This document shows, piece after piece, positions 15,151 through 22,399 of a DNA stretch of 24,333 nt. The DNA comes from Muellerivita sp035541195 (lineage in GTDB: Bacteria > Oederibacteriota > Muellerivitia > Muellerivitales > Muellerivitaceae), in the NCBI GenBank assembly GCA_035541195.1, contig DATKNU010000048.1, forward strand, positions 1 through 24,333, written 5' to 3'. Each line of letters opens with the position of its first letter. Positions within the stretch are counted from its first letter, which is position 1. Under the pieces are notes generated by a model. It was not told where the DNA came from and made no database searches. It saw only the letters and a list, made by a program, of their open reading frames with translations. The translations under genes were made by a program, and so were the position numbers.

Positions 15151-17049
15151 CTAGGCTTCCGGGCTGAGGGACGAAAGCCGGTTTTTGGAAAAGCGGCTCA
15201 GGGCCAAAAGTAACACGCTTAAATCCGCCGGGGTGACTCCCTGAATGCGGGAAGCCTGGCCAAAAGTCTCGGGCCGGATGAGGTTGAGTTTTTCCTTGGC
15301 TTCGCGGGAAAAGCTTGTGGTTTCCAGGTAGGGGAAGTCCCGGGGGATTTCCAGGTTCTCATAGCGGGCCTGCCGGTCAATCTCAAGCCGCTGCTTGCGC
15401 AAATAGCCCTCGTATTTGAGTTCCACTTCCACCTGGAAAGCCACCTCGGGATCCAGTTGTAAATCCGCCCCCAGATAAGGCCTCAGATCCTCATAACGGA
15501 TCCAGGGACGGCGAATGACGTCTTCCAGCTTCAAGGCTCGGTCCGATAAAGCCAATTTCAAAGCCTCGTTGGGGGCCGCTTCCGGTGGCAGGGTCCGGGT
15601 TTTAAAGGCCTTGAGCCCGGCCTCGATCTTGGATTTCTTTTCCACCACCTTTTCATAAGCCGGGCGGGGGATCAGGCCCAGCTCATGGCCCTTTTCCATC
15701 AGCCTTAGGTCCGCGTTATCCGGGCGAAGGAGCAGCCGATACTCGGCCTTGGACGTAAAAAGGCGATAGGGTTCTTCGGTTCCCTTGGTGACCAAATCAT
15801 CAATCAGGACCCCGATATAGCTTTCGGTACGCGAAAGTACGAAAGGGGCCAAACCTTTGACCGCCAGCGCGGCGTTGAGGCCCGCCATCAGGCCCTGGGC
15901 CGCCGCTTCCTCGTAACCCGAGGTGCCGTTGATTTGGCCGGCTAAAAAAAGGTTTTTGACCCGATAAGTTTCCAAGCTGTGGCGCACTTGGGTGGGCGGC
16001 ACAAAGTCATATTCCACTGCATAGCCCGGCCGGACGATCTCGGCCCTTTCCAGCCCCGGAATGGTGCGAAGGAAAGCATATTGGGCGTCCAAGGGCAAGG
16101 AAGTGGAAAGACCGTTGAGGTAATACTCGTTGCTGGAGAGCCCCTCGGGTTCCAGGAAAATTTGGTGGCGGTTTTTGTCCGGGAACTTCACCACCTTGTC
16201 CTCGATTGAAGGGCAATAGCGCGGGCCGATGCCCTTGATGACCCCCGAATAAAGAGGGGAACGGGCCATGTTGTCCCGGATCGCTTGATGCGTCCCGTCG
16301 TTGGTGTAGGTGATATGACAGGCGATTTGCGGCTGGAGGGGGAACTGGGTGGTGAAATGGGAAAAGGGCTGGGGATCGGCGTCCCCTCGTTGCTCTTCGG
16401 TCTTGGAAAAGTCGATGGAATCCCGGTTCACCCGCGGGTTGGTGCCGGTTTTGAGCCGGCCCACCTCGAAACCTAGCTCCCTCAAGTGCGCGGAGAGGCC
16501 TTTGGCCGTCAATTCCCCCGTGCGGCCGCCCTCAATTTTAGTTTCCCCGATGTGCATCAAGGCGTTTAGGAAAGTTCCCGTAGTGATGACAACCGCCTTG
16601 GCGCGGATCTCTTCCCCATATTGGGTCAGCACGCCTCGCGCTTCCCCCTGGGCCACCAAAAGGCGCTCCACCAAGGCTTGCTTCACCGTCAAGTTCGCCT
16701 GGGCAAAAACGGTGGCCCGCATCGCCTGGTTATAAAGTTCCTTGTCGGCCTGGGCGCGGTAGCCCCAGACCGCGGGTCCTTGGGTGCGGTTAAGAATTTT
16801 GGATTGAATGGAAGTCGCGTCGCAGGTTTTCGCCATCTGGCCGCCCAAGGCGTCGATCTCGCGCACCAAGTGCCCCTTGGCGAGTCCTCCGATGGCCGGA
16901 TTGCAGCTCATCTTGGCCACGGTGTCGGGATTCATGGTCAGAAGCGCGGTGGACAGCCCCATGCGCGCCGAAGCCAAGGCCGCTTCACAACCCGCGTGGC
17001 CGGCTCCGACAACGATAACGTCAAACACAGAAGACGATTGGAAAGACAT
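15151..17049 (-). CDS. mnmG: tRNA uridine-5-carboxymethylaminomethyl modification enzyme MnmG (GidA)
   Basis: This 632-residue FAD enzyme works with MnmE to modify U34 in certain tRNAs. The FAD-binding GAGHAGCEAA motif is near residues 15-24, with MSCNPAIGGLAKGHLVREID, RLKTGTNPR and GTSGYEEAAAQGL further on. The frame stays open to an ATG at 17154, but that ATG is part of the parS palindrome (it reads MFHVEH) and lies upstream of the likely transcription start near 17079. The ATG at 17049 gives the expected N-terminus and a length close to E. coli MnmG (629). Another ATG at 17061 is possible. It lies 155 nt after mnmE and 1 nt before rsmG. Confidence 0.96.
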   Translation of the reverse strand: MSFQSSSVFDVIVVGAGHAGCEAALASARMGLSTALLTMNPDTVAKMSCNPAIGGLAKGHLVREIDALGGQMAKTCDATSIQSKILNRTQGPAVWGYRAQADKELYNQAMRATVFAQANLTVKQALVERLLVAQGEARGVLTQYGEEIRAKAVVITTGTFLNALMHIGETKIEGGRTGELTAKGLSAHLRELGFEVGRLKTGTNPRVNRDSIDFSKTEEQRGDADPQPFSHFTTQFPLQPQIACHITYTNDGTHQAIRDNMARSPLYSGVIKGIGPRYCPSIEDKVVKFPDKNRHQIFLEPEGLSSNEYYLNGLSTSLPLDAQYAFLRTIPGLERAEIVRPGYAVEYDFVPPTQVRHSLETYRVKNLFLAGQINGTSGYEEAAAQGLMAGLNAALAVKGLAPFVLSRTESYIGVLIDDLVTKGTEEPYRLFTSKAEYRLLLRPDNADLRLMEKGHELGLIPRPAYEKVVEKKSKIEAGLKAFKTRTLPPEAAPNEALKLALSDRALKLEDVIRRPWIRYEDLRPYLGADLQLDPEVAFQVEVELKYEGYLRKQRLEIDRQARYENLEIPRDFPYLETTSFSREAKEKLNLIRPETFGQASRIQGVTPADLSVLLLALSRFSKNRLSSLSPEA

Positions 17050-17085
17050 GAGGCGAACCATCCCGCGAAATTGAAAGGTCCGCAA

Positions 17086-17114
17086 CTTATAGCATAAGAA
17101 GGGGAAGCGCACAA
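17086..17114 (-). promoter_or_regulatory. Promoter upstream of mnmG
   Basis: The minus strand shows TTGTGC (17114-17109), a 17-bp spacer and TATAAG (17091-17086), with TGC just before the -10 forming an extended -10 (TGCTATAAG). A start near 17079 gives a leader of about 30 nt to the chosen mnmG ATG. The -35 is weak. Confidence 0.5.
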
Positions 17115-17137
17115 CGCGGGCCCGAAGGCGCCTTGGA

Positions 17138-17153
17138 TGTTCCACGTGGAACA
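17138..17153. promoter_or_regulatory. parS centromere site, second copy
   Basis: An exact copy of TGTTCCACGTGGAACA, identical to the site at 14382-14397 and 2.76 kb away. It lies in the mnmE-mnmG gap, about 25 bp upstream of the mnmG -35 box. Two perfect 16-bp palindromes in non-coding gaps cannot be chance. Confidence 0.93.
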
Positions 17154-17204
17154 TGGGGGCCCCCGGGCGAAATAGGACTTTTTTTGTTCATTGTTTGGCT
17201 AAAA

Positions 17205-18575
17205 TCACTTGCCGATGCAGAACTTGGTGAAGATTTCCTCGAAAGCCGAAGCCGGGAGGTTGCGGCCCCTCACCCGCCCAATGGCCAAGGCGGCTTCTTT
17301 TAATTCCTCGGCCCACAACTCGTAGGGTTGCCCCGATTCGATTAACCCCACCAGATGGGTGAGGGCCGCCGAAGCCTGGGATACTTCCTTTTGATGCCGG
17401 GCGGAAGTCAAAAGCACGCCCTCGGAGGCGCCCGGAACCTCGATCAACCCCTCCATCGCCTGAAGCAGGGAATCGAGCCCCTGGGGCGCCTGGCAGGAAA
17501 GCGAAAGACACCTCTCGGCGGGAATCGCGGGGAAGTTTTTCCAAGGCGCCTTCGCCGGCGCCAGGTCTTCTTTATTAAAAAGAAACCAAGTGCGCCCCAA
17601 AGGCGGCTTTTGACGTTCCCACTCCCGGAAAGACTCTTCCGAGCGGGTTGAATCCAAGATCCAAAAGATGAAATCGGCTTCATCCAAGACTTGGCGACTG
17701 CGGCGGATTCCTTCGGCTTCCACCAAATCGGAGGAATCCCGCAAACCCGCCGTGTCAAAAAAGCGGACCGGGACGCCTTTTAAGAGAAAAACCCCCTCAA
17801 TCACATCCCGCGTGGTGCCGGCTTGGGGCGTAACGATGGCCCGGTTCACGCCCAAAAGCCGGTTGAGCAGGCTCGACTTGCCCACATTGGGCGGACCCAC
17901 CAGGGCCACCGACAAGCCTTCCTTGAGGATTTTGCCCTGTTGGTAGCTTTGAAGCAGTCCGGCCAATTGGCTTTGAACCTCCCCGACTTCCTTTTGAAAC
18001 CGGGGCAGGTCCAGCGGGGCGATGCCGTCTTCCGAGAATTCGAGCCTTGCCTCAATCTTAAGGTAAAGGGACTTGAGCGCTTCTTCCACCGGTTCCAAAA
18101 AAGCCGCCAATCCCCCGGTGAGATGGCGGAGGGCTTCCCGGCGGGAAGCCTCGCCCTGGGCGGACACCAATTGTTCCACGGCCTCGGCTTGGGTCAGGTC
18201 CAACCGCCCGGCCCGGAAGGCGCGGTAAGTGAATTCCCCCGGATCGGCCAGGCGCAAGCCTTGGGCGGTCAAAAGGGAAATCAGGTGCGAGAGCAGGGCC
18301 GGACTGCCGTGCAGGTGGAACTCCACCACATCCTCCCCCGTGTAGCTATGGGGCCCGGGCATGACCAAGACCAAGGCCTCATCCAGAATTTCCCCCGATT
18401 GGGGATGCGCGAGTTTTCTAAAAAGAAGCGCGCGCTTTTTTTCCAGGGGCGCGGCGGGATTCAAGAAAGCGCCCGCCCGGGACAAGGCCCCGGGCCCGGA
18501 AAGGCGGATGACCCCCACCCCCCCCATGCCCGGGGGGGTGGCGATGGCGCAAATCGTGTCGTTCAACTCATACAT
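17205..18575 (-). CDS. mnmE: tRNA modification GTPase MnmE (TrmE)
   Basis: This 456-residue protein forms the MnmE-MnmG complex for wobble uridine modification. Its N-terminal folate-binding domain (MYELNDTICAIATPPG, GEFTYRAF, DLTQAEAVEQL) is followed by a G domain inserted in a helical domain: GPPNVGKS (227-234), GTTRD (253-257), DTAG (274-277) and NKED (334-337). The C-terminus is FCIGK with the catalytic Cys454 region intact. An ATG at 18608 is in frame, but the ATG at 18575 has a near-ideal AAGGAGG about 5 nt upstream and gives the family's length (E. coli 454), so it is chosen. A terminator separates it from jag. The promoter must lie in or before this short gap, but none is obvious. Confidence 0.97.
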   Translation of the reverse strand: MYELNDTICAIATPPGMGGVGVIRLSGPGALSRAGAFLNPAAPLEKKRALLFRKLAHPQSGEILDEALVLVMPGPHSYTGEDVVEFHLHGSPALLSHLISLLTAQGLRLADPGEFTYRAFRAGRLDLTQAEAVEQLVSAQGEASRREALRHLTGGLAAFLEPVEEALKSLYLKIEARLEFSEDGIAPLDLPRFQKEVGEVQSQLAGLLQSYQQGKILKEGLSVALVGPPNVGKSSLLNRLLGVNRAIVTPQAGTTRDVIEGVFLLKGVPVRFFDTAGLRDSSDLVEAEGIRRSRQVLDEADFIFWILDSTRSEESFREWERQKPPLGRTWFLFNKEDLAPAKAPWKNFPAIPAERCLSLSCQAPQGLDSLLQAMEGLIEVPGASEGVLLTSARHQKEVSQASAALTHLVGLIESGQPYELWAEELKEAALAIGRVRGRNLPASAFEEIFTKFCIGK

Positions 18576-18621
18576 ATCCGCCTCCTTGCCTTCCCTGGGA
18601 TTATCCACGGCCGGGGGAAAT

Positions 18622-18651
18622 AAAAAAGGCCCCGGGGAAAACCCCGGGGCC
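18622..18651 (-). terminator. Strong intrinsic terminator after jag
   Basis: A perfect 10-bp GC stem, GGCCCCGGGG (18628-18637) with CCCCGGGGCC (18642-18651), closes a 4-nt loop. On the minus strand it is followed by six T (18627-18622). It lies 17 nt after the jag stop and ends the rpmH-to-jag unit before mnmE. Confidence 0.9.
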
Positions 18652-18667
18652 CCACGATTGGCTTGGC

Positions 18668-19792
18668 TCAGCGGTTGCCGAGCGAGTCATCCTCGTCACT
18701 GGGCTCCGGCGGCATCACGTTGCCGATGGAATCCGCCTCGGCCATGGCCTCGGGCGAATAGGGAAGCGTTTCGGCGGGCGGGGCTTGATTGCCCGGTTCC
18801 ACGCCTTCCGCCACACCGGCGGCCACGGGAGCCGTCGCCTTGACCTTGGGGACGATCACCACCCGGCGGCGTAACCCCTCGCCCCGGCTTTCGGTGGTCA
18901 CATGCTCGTTCTCCTTGAGCGTCATGTGGACCACTCGGCGGTCCTTGGAGCTCATGGGCCGCATGGGAATCTCGGTTCCGGTTTCCTGCGCCTTTTGGGC
19001 GAGCCCCAAAGCCAATTCCTTGAGCTTTTCCTTCTGGCGTTCCAGGTAATTTTCAACGTCCACCACGATCATGACGTGTTCGTCACCCGTCATGCGCTGG
19101 ACGATCTTGGAAACCAAATACTGGAGCGACTCCAGGGTGTGGCCATGGCGGCCGATCAAAGTGCCGCTGGAGGGCCCCTCGATGTTCAAGACCGAATTGC
19201 CGTCCGAATCTTTTTGGCTCTTGACCGTGTCGGGCAAGCCCATGGCCCGAAGCAGCCGGGTGAGCACCCCTTCGGCGAAGGGCATGACAGCTCCGGATTT
19301 CAAGGCCACCTTCACCCGGGCCGGCTTGGACCCGATGCCCAAAAAGCCCTTGGAGCCCTCGTCCACCACTTCAATATTCAAGTCGTGGCGGTTGACGTTG
19401 AAGCGTCGCGCCGCGTCCTGGATCGCCTCTTCGGACCCTCGTCCCGTCACTTCCACCCAGGAAGAGCGGGGACCTCGGGGGGCCGAATGCTCCCGGTCCG
19501 CCGGGCGGTGGGAATGGCCGCGGTTGCCCGCTTGTTCCCGGTCCCGATCCCGGAAGGAATGACTGCGATTGCGATCCGGCCTGAAGCCGTGGCTGCGTTG
19601 GCCCGAAGCGCTGTTGCCCGCGTAACCGCCGCGATTTTCCCGGTCGCCCCGGCCGCGGTTTTCCCGATGTTCGCGCGAATCCCGGTTGAAATGCCCGCCC
19701 CGGTCCTGCCCCGATCGGTTGCCGCTGGAGTGGCGGTTTCCATTTCCGTTCCCTTGGGAACGGCCGCCGTTTTGATTGGAATAAGGTCTCAT
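18668..19792 (-). CDS. jag: Jag/KhpB-like RNA-binding protein with long Arg/Gly/Asn-rich N-terminus
   Basis: This 374-residue protein has a Jag_N domain at about 112-164 (VEVTGRGSEEAIQDA, ending GSKGFLGIGSKPARV), a KH domain at about 170-245 with the RNA-binding loop IGRHGHTLESLQYLV, and an R3H domain at about 250-315 with the R-x3-H motif at Arg285-His289. KhpB/Jag binds RNA and affects cell division or envelope growth in Firmicutes. Two parts are unusual: residues 1-110 are almost wholly R, G, N, S, H, D and E with RGG- and NRG-type repeats, and the acidic C-terminus holds two similar ends (ADSIGN, DDSLGN). The start is 3 nt after the yidC stop, with GAGG about 9 nt upstream. It is last in the rpmH unit. 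Confidence 0.92.
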   Translation of the reverse strand: MRPYSNQNGGRSQGNGNGNRHSSGNRSGQDRGGHFNRDSREHRENRGRGDRENRGGYAGNSASGQRSHGFRPDRNRSHSFRDRDREQAGNRGHSHRPADREHSAPRGPRSSWVEVTGRGSEEAIQDAARRFNVNRHDLNIEVVDEGSKGFLGIGSKPARVKVALKSGAVMPFAEGVLTRLLRAMGLPDTVKSQKDSDGNSVLNIEGPSSGTLIGRHGHTLESLQYLVSKIVQRMTGDEHVMIVVDVENYLERQKEKLKELALGLAQKAQETGTEIPMRPMSSKDRRVVHMTLKENEHVTTESRGEGLRRRVVIVPKVKATAPVAAGVAEGVEPGNQAPPAETLPYSPEAMAEADSIGNVMPPEPSDEDDSLGNR

Positions 19793-19795
19793 AAG

Positions 19796-21487
19796 TTATG
19801 CCTCGTCTTTCTTCTTTTCCTTTTTAATTTCCCGATTCACTTCTTTTTGCTGAATGATCGACAGCAGGTTCGTCACCACCCAATAAATCAAAAGCCCCGA
19901 GGGCCATTGGAAGGAGAAAACCGTAAGAAAGATCGGAAAAAACCACATCATAAACTTTTGTTGACCAGGCGCGTTGCTCGCGGCCTGTCCGGACACCCGC
20001 TGCTGAACCACCATGGAAGCGCCCATGAGCAGGGGTAACACGTGATAAGGATCCATCAAGGTCAGATCCTTGAGCCAAAGAAACCCCGCGCCGCGCAACT
20101 CGATGCTGTGGGACAGGGTGGAATAAAGCGCGAAGAAGATGGGAATTTGCAAAAGCATGGGCAGGCAACCGCCCAGGGGATTGACGCCGGCTTTGGCGTA
20201 AAGTTCCTGGGTTTCCTTGTTCTGCCTTTCCTTGTCATCGGCGTACTTGCGCTTGAGGGCTTCCAGCTTGGGCTGAAGCTCCTTCATCTTTTGTTGGGTC
20301 AGGTACATACTCTTGTAGCTGGAATGGGTGGGGAACCACAGGAGCAATTTGACCAGGATGGACAAGAGGATGATGGCCAGGCCCCAGTTGTGGCAGAAGC
20401 CGTCAAACCAACGCAAGAGTTGGAGCATGTAAACGCTGATGAACTTAAAGGTTCCGAAATTCACCACGCTTTCCAGCCCCAAGTTCAGGGATTTCAGCAG
20501 GTAGTAATCCTGGGGGCCTAAAAAGACCTGGCCTTTGCGCTCGAAGCTCTCACCCGCGCGCAGGGCTTGGCCTGGAAAGACCAGCCAGGGCCGGGGCGCG
20601 AAGGTTTTTAAATCCAGGCCCGGATTGGGGTTCTCGGGAGTCGGTTCCTTGAAGATGTTGAAATCGCGAACCACCTTCGCCGAAGCCCCGCCGGTGGAAG
20701 CATCGGGGATCAAAGCCGCCACAAAAAATTGGTTGGAGAGGGCGGTCCAAGTGATGGGCGCGGGGATCTCGGTACTTTCTTGGGACTTCTTGGCATTCTG
20801 GGTATCCAAATGATCCCCGGCGGCCGTGACCACCCGGTAACCCTGGACCCTGGATTGGGTCCCGGTATTTTCTTCCACGCCCAAGGTATCCGCCCATTCA
20901 AGCTCCAAGGGGCTGGCGGCCAACTGCCCCCGGTTTTGGGCCAAGGTCAGGTCAAATCCGATCAGGTAGCTGCCCCCGGTGAAGTGGAGCTTTTTCTCGA
21001 CGACCGTCCCCGAAGCCGTCAGGGCGCGGAAAACCAAGTCGGCGCTTTGGCCCTTGGCGAGGGTTTGGGAAGACCCCTTGATCTCGTATTTTTGGGAAGC
21101 CAGATCGGGCAGGGAATCATCTGCCAGGGCGAAGGGCCGGGGATGGCCAGGGTCCGGATTGACCAATTGAATCGGCTGGCCGGTTTGACGGTTGGGATAC
21201 TTCTTGAGCTCATAAGAAGTTAACACCGCGCCTTCGTTGGAAAAAATCGCCGTGTAAAGGTCGGTGGAAATAGTGACGCTGGCGGACGCCCAAGAACCTC
21301 GCGAAGAAACCGGCAAAGCCAGGGAAGCGTGTTTAACCGGGGGTAAAGCCGGGGTGGGTTGGAGCTGGGCCTTCGCCACCGGCGCCGCGGCGGGCGGCGG
21401 GGGTTGGGGTAGGAAGCGGTAGCAAATGACGTAAATGACCACCGAAACGGCGATAAAAAGAATGAGCCTGCGGCTTTGATTGTCCAA
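19796..21487 (-). CDS. yidC: Membrane protein insertase YidC (Gram-negative type)
   Basis: This 563-residue insertase places proteins in the inner membrane alone or with SecYEG. It has TM1 at 7-26, a Pro-rich linker, a periplasmic beta domain at about 60-335, and the conserved core at 345-550 with a Lys-rich cytoplasmic hairpin (400-430), NPLGGCLPMLLQIPIFFALY and a C-terminal KKEKKKDEA tail. The groove residue equivalent to E. coli Arg366 appears to be Lys380. The start is TTG at 21487: this gives MDNQSRRLILF, matching the usual MDxQR N-terminus. The ribosome-binding site GGGGG and this TTG lie within a terminator-like hairpin (21486-21519). It is 3 nt upstream of jag. Confidence 0.97.
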   Translation of the reverse strand: MDNQSRRLILFIAVSVVIYVICYRFLPQPPPPAAAPVAKAQLQPTPALPPVKHASLALPVSSRGSWASASVTISTDLYTAIFSNEGAVLTSYELKKYPNRQTGQPIQLVNPDPGHPRPFALADDSLPDLASQKYEIKGSSQTLAKGQSADLVFRALTASGTVVEKKLHFTGGSYLIGFDLTLAQNRGQLAASPLELEWADTLGVEENTGTQSRVQGYRVVTAAGDHLDTQNAKKSQESTEIPAPITWTALSNQFFVAALIPDASTGGASAKVVRDFNIFKEPTPENPNPGLDLKTFAPRPWLVFPGQALRAGESFERKGQVFLGPQDYYLLKSLNLGLESVVNFGTFKFISVYMLQLLRWFDGFCHNWGLAIILLSILVKLLLWFPTHSSYKSMYLTQQKMKELQPKLEALKRKYADDKERQNKETQELYAKAGVNPLGGCLPMLLQIPIFFALYSTLSHSIELRGAGFLWLKDLTLMDPYHVLPLLMGASMVVQQRVSGQAASNAPGQQKFMMWFFPIFLTVFSFQWPSGLLIYWVVTNLLSIIQQKEVNREIKKEKKKDEA

Positions 21488-21519
21488 AAAAACCCCCGTT
21501 AAAAATTTAAGAAACGGGG
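21486..21519 (-). promoter_or_regulatory. Attenuator-like hairpin overlapping the yidC ribosome-binding site and start codon
   Basis: On the minus strand CCCCGTT (21519-21513) pairs with AACGGGG (21500-21494) across a 12-nt loop that contains the yidD TAA stop. One G and then seven T follow (21492-21486). The 3' arm holds the yidC ribosome-binding site and the T-run merges with its TTG start. The structure fits an intrinsic terminator and also hides the ribosome-binding site. A ribosome ending yidD translation would melt it. Confidence 0.55.
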
Positions 21520-21734
21520 TGGAATCCTCCGGACGACAAGGGATGACAACGGCTCAAACGCTTTAATCCCATTCCAAGGCCTTTAACAACGCCATATTTT
21601 TGGATGGCTTGATGGGTATATTCGGAGCAAGTGGGCGAAAAGCGGCAAGCGGGGGGTAAATAAGGCGAAATCAGCGATTGATATCCCCGGATCATCCATA
21701 AGAGCCCATGCTTCATCAGTTTGTCCATTTTCAT
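21507..21734 (-). CDS. yidD: YidD-like membrane protein insertion efficiency factor
   Basis: A small protein of 75 residues from the chosen ATG. It has the YidD pattern: an amphipathic N-terminal helix, then GYQSLISPYLPPACRFSPTC, SEYTHQAI, and the C-terminal RLSRCHPLSSGGFHPV with its conserved Cys residues. YidD is thought to aid insertion by YidC at the inner membrane. The start is uncertain: TTG 21761 extends it by 9 residues without a well-placed ribosome-binding site, while ATGs at 21734, 21728 and 21716 are all possible. A perfect 7-bp hairpin (21768-21785, loop GGAG) fills the rnpA-yidD gap. It lies between rnpA and yidC, its normal place. Confidence 0.9.
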   Translation of the reverse strand: MKMDKLMKHGLLWMIRGYQSLISPYLPPACRFSPTCSEYTHQAIQKYGVVKGLGMGLKRLSRCHPLSSGGFHPVS

Positions 21735-21786
21735 CACCAGTGGATCCCGCTGGGGGATCAAGTCCCCGGGTTTTGGAGAAAACCCG

Positions 21787-22158
21787 TCAGGACGTCGTCC
21801 GGGGAAGAAGGCCCGCCTTGGTCGAGAGCGATAAAAAAGAGAGCTTCAGCTCGTCGAAAGTGCGTTGAACGCTTCCACGGCGGGGGAGCAAAACAATGCG
21901 ATAGCCGCCCCGGAAACGATTCCGTTCCACCCGATAAATTTCCCTTAAACGGCGCTTCAACCGGTTCCGAAGATGGGCTTTTCCATGGGCCCGTCCCAGT
22001 GAAACACCGAACTTCCTCAACTCCACATCCTCGCTTAACTGCACATAAAGGGCCAAAACGGCGTCTTCGACTTTTCGGCACTTCTCAAAAACCGCCTTAA
22101 ACTCGTTGGACCGTTTGAGCCTCTCGGATTTCGGAAAACCCGATTTTTTCTTTTTCAT
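21787..22158 (-). CDS. rnpA: Ribonuclease P protein component
   Basis: This 123-residue basic protein assists the RNase P RNA in trimming tRNA 5' ends. The RNR motif is present in AHLRNRLKRRLREIYR, and the N-terminal part has the RLKRSNEFKAVFEKCRKV pattern typical of RnpA. Length is normal. The start ATG at 22158 lies 19 nt after the rpmH stop and has only a poor ribosome-binding site, so translation may depend on coupling with rpmH. A tail of about 15 residues after the conserved domain carries no obvious motif. Confidence 0.95.
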   Translation of the reverse strand: MKKKKSGFPKSERLKRSNEFKAVFEKCRKVEDAVLALYVQLSEDVELRKFGVSLGRAHGKAHLRNRLKRRLREIYRVERNRFRGGYRIVLLPRRGSVQRTFDELKLSFLSLSTKAGLLPRTTS

Positions 22159-22177
22159 AAGCGAAACAACCGAGGTC

Positions 22178-22315
22178 CTATTGGACGCTCACCCTTAAGC
22201 GGCTTTTTTTGCGGCGCGAACTCAACACCCGGCGTCCACCGACGGTCTTCATGCGGCTACGAAAACCATGGACTTTTTGACGCTTGCGCTTGTTCGGTTG
22301 AAAGGTTCTTTTCAT
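22178..22315 (-). CDS. rpmH: 50S ribosomal protein L34
   Basis: This is a 45-residue highly basic protein with the L34 sequence pattern: MKRTFQPNKRKRQKVHGFRS, then RMKT and GGRRVLSSRRKKSR. The start ATG at 22315 has AAAGGA about 8-9 nt upstream, and the stop is TAG at 22178. It is the first gene of the rpmH-rnpA-yidD-yidC-jag unit, the normal order near bacterial origins. Arg and Lys make up nearly half of the residues, as expected for this rRNA-binding protein. The last residues (LRVSVQ) vary in the family. Confidence 0.97.
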   Translation of the reverse strand: MKRTFQPNKRKRQKVHGFRSRMKTVGGRRVLSSRRKKSRLRVSVQ

Positions 22316-22365
22316 GCAATCTATCCTTTATATTACGTCTGTCCCTGAGGGGGCAAAGAGGGCTA

Positions 22366-22395
22366 ATTGTATCCGAACCCTCTGAAAAAGGTCAA
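22366..22395 (-). promoter_or_regulatory. Promoter of the rpmH-to-jag unit
   Basis: The minus strand has TTGACC (22395-22390), an 18-bp spacer and TACAAT (22371-22366). Each box has 5 of 6 consensus bases. Transcription would begin near 22358, giving a leader of about 43 nt before the rpmH ATG. Confidence 0.75.
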
Positions 22396-22399
22396 TCTT

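Noticed and set aside
18601..18609. TTATCCACG, 8 of 9 to a DnaA box, upstream of mnmE
   Set aside because: A single copy with no neighbours; one such match is expected by chance in a window of this size.
21768..21785. Perfect 7-bp hairpin between rnpA and yidD as a terminator
   Set aside because: No T-run follows on the minus strand, so termination is unlikely; it may affect translation or stability only.
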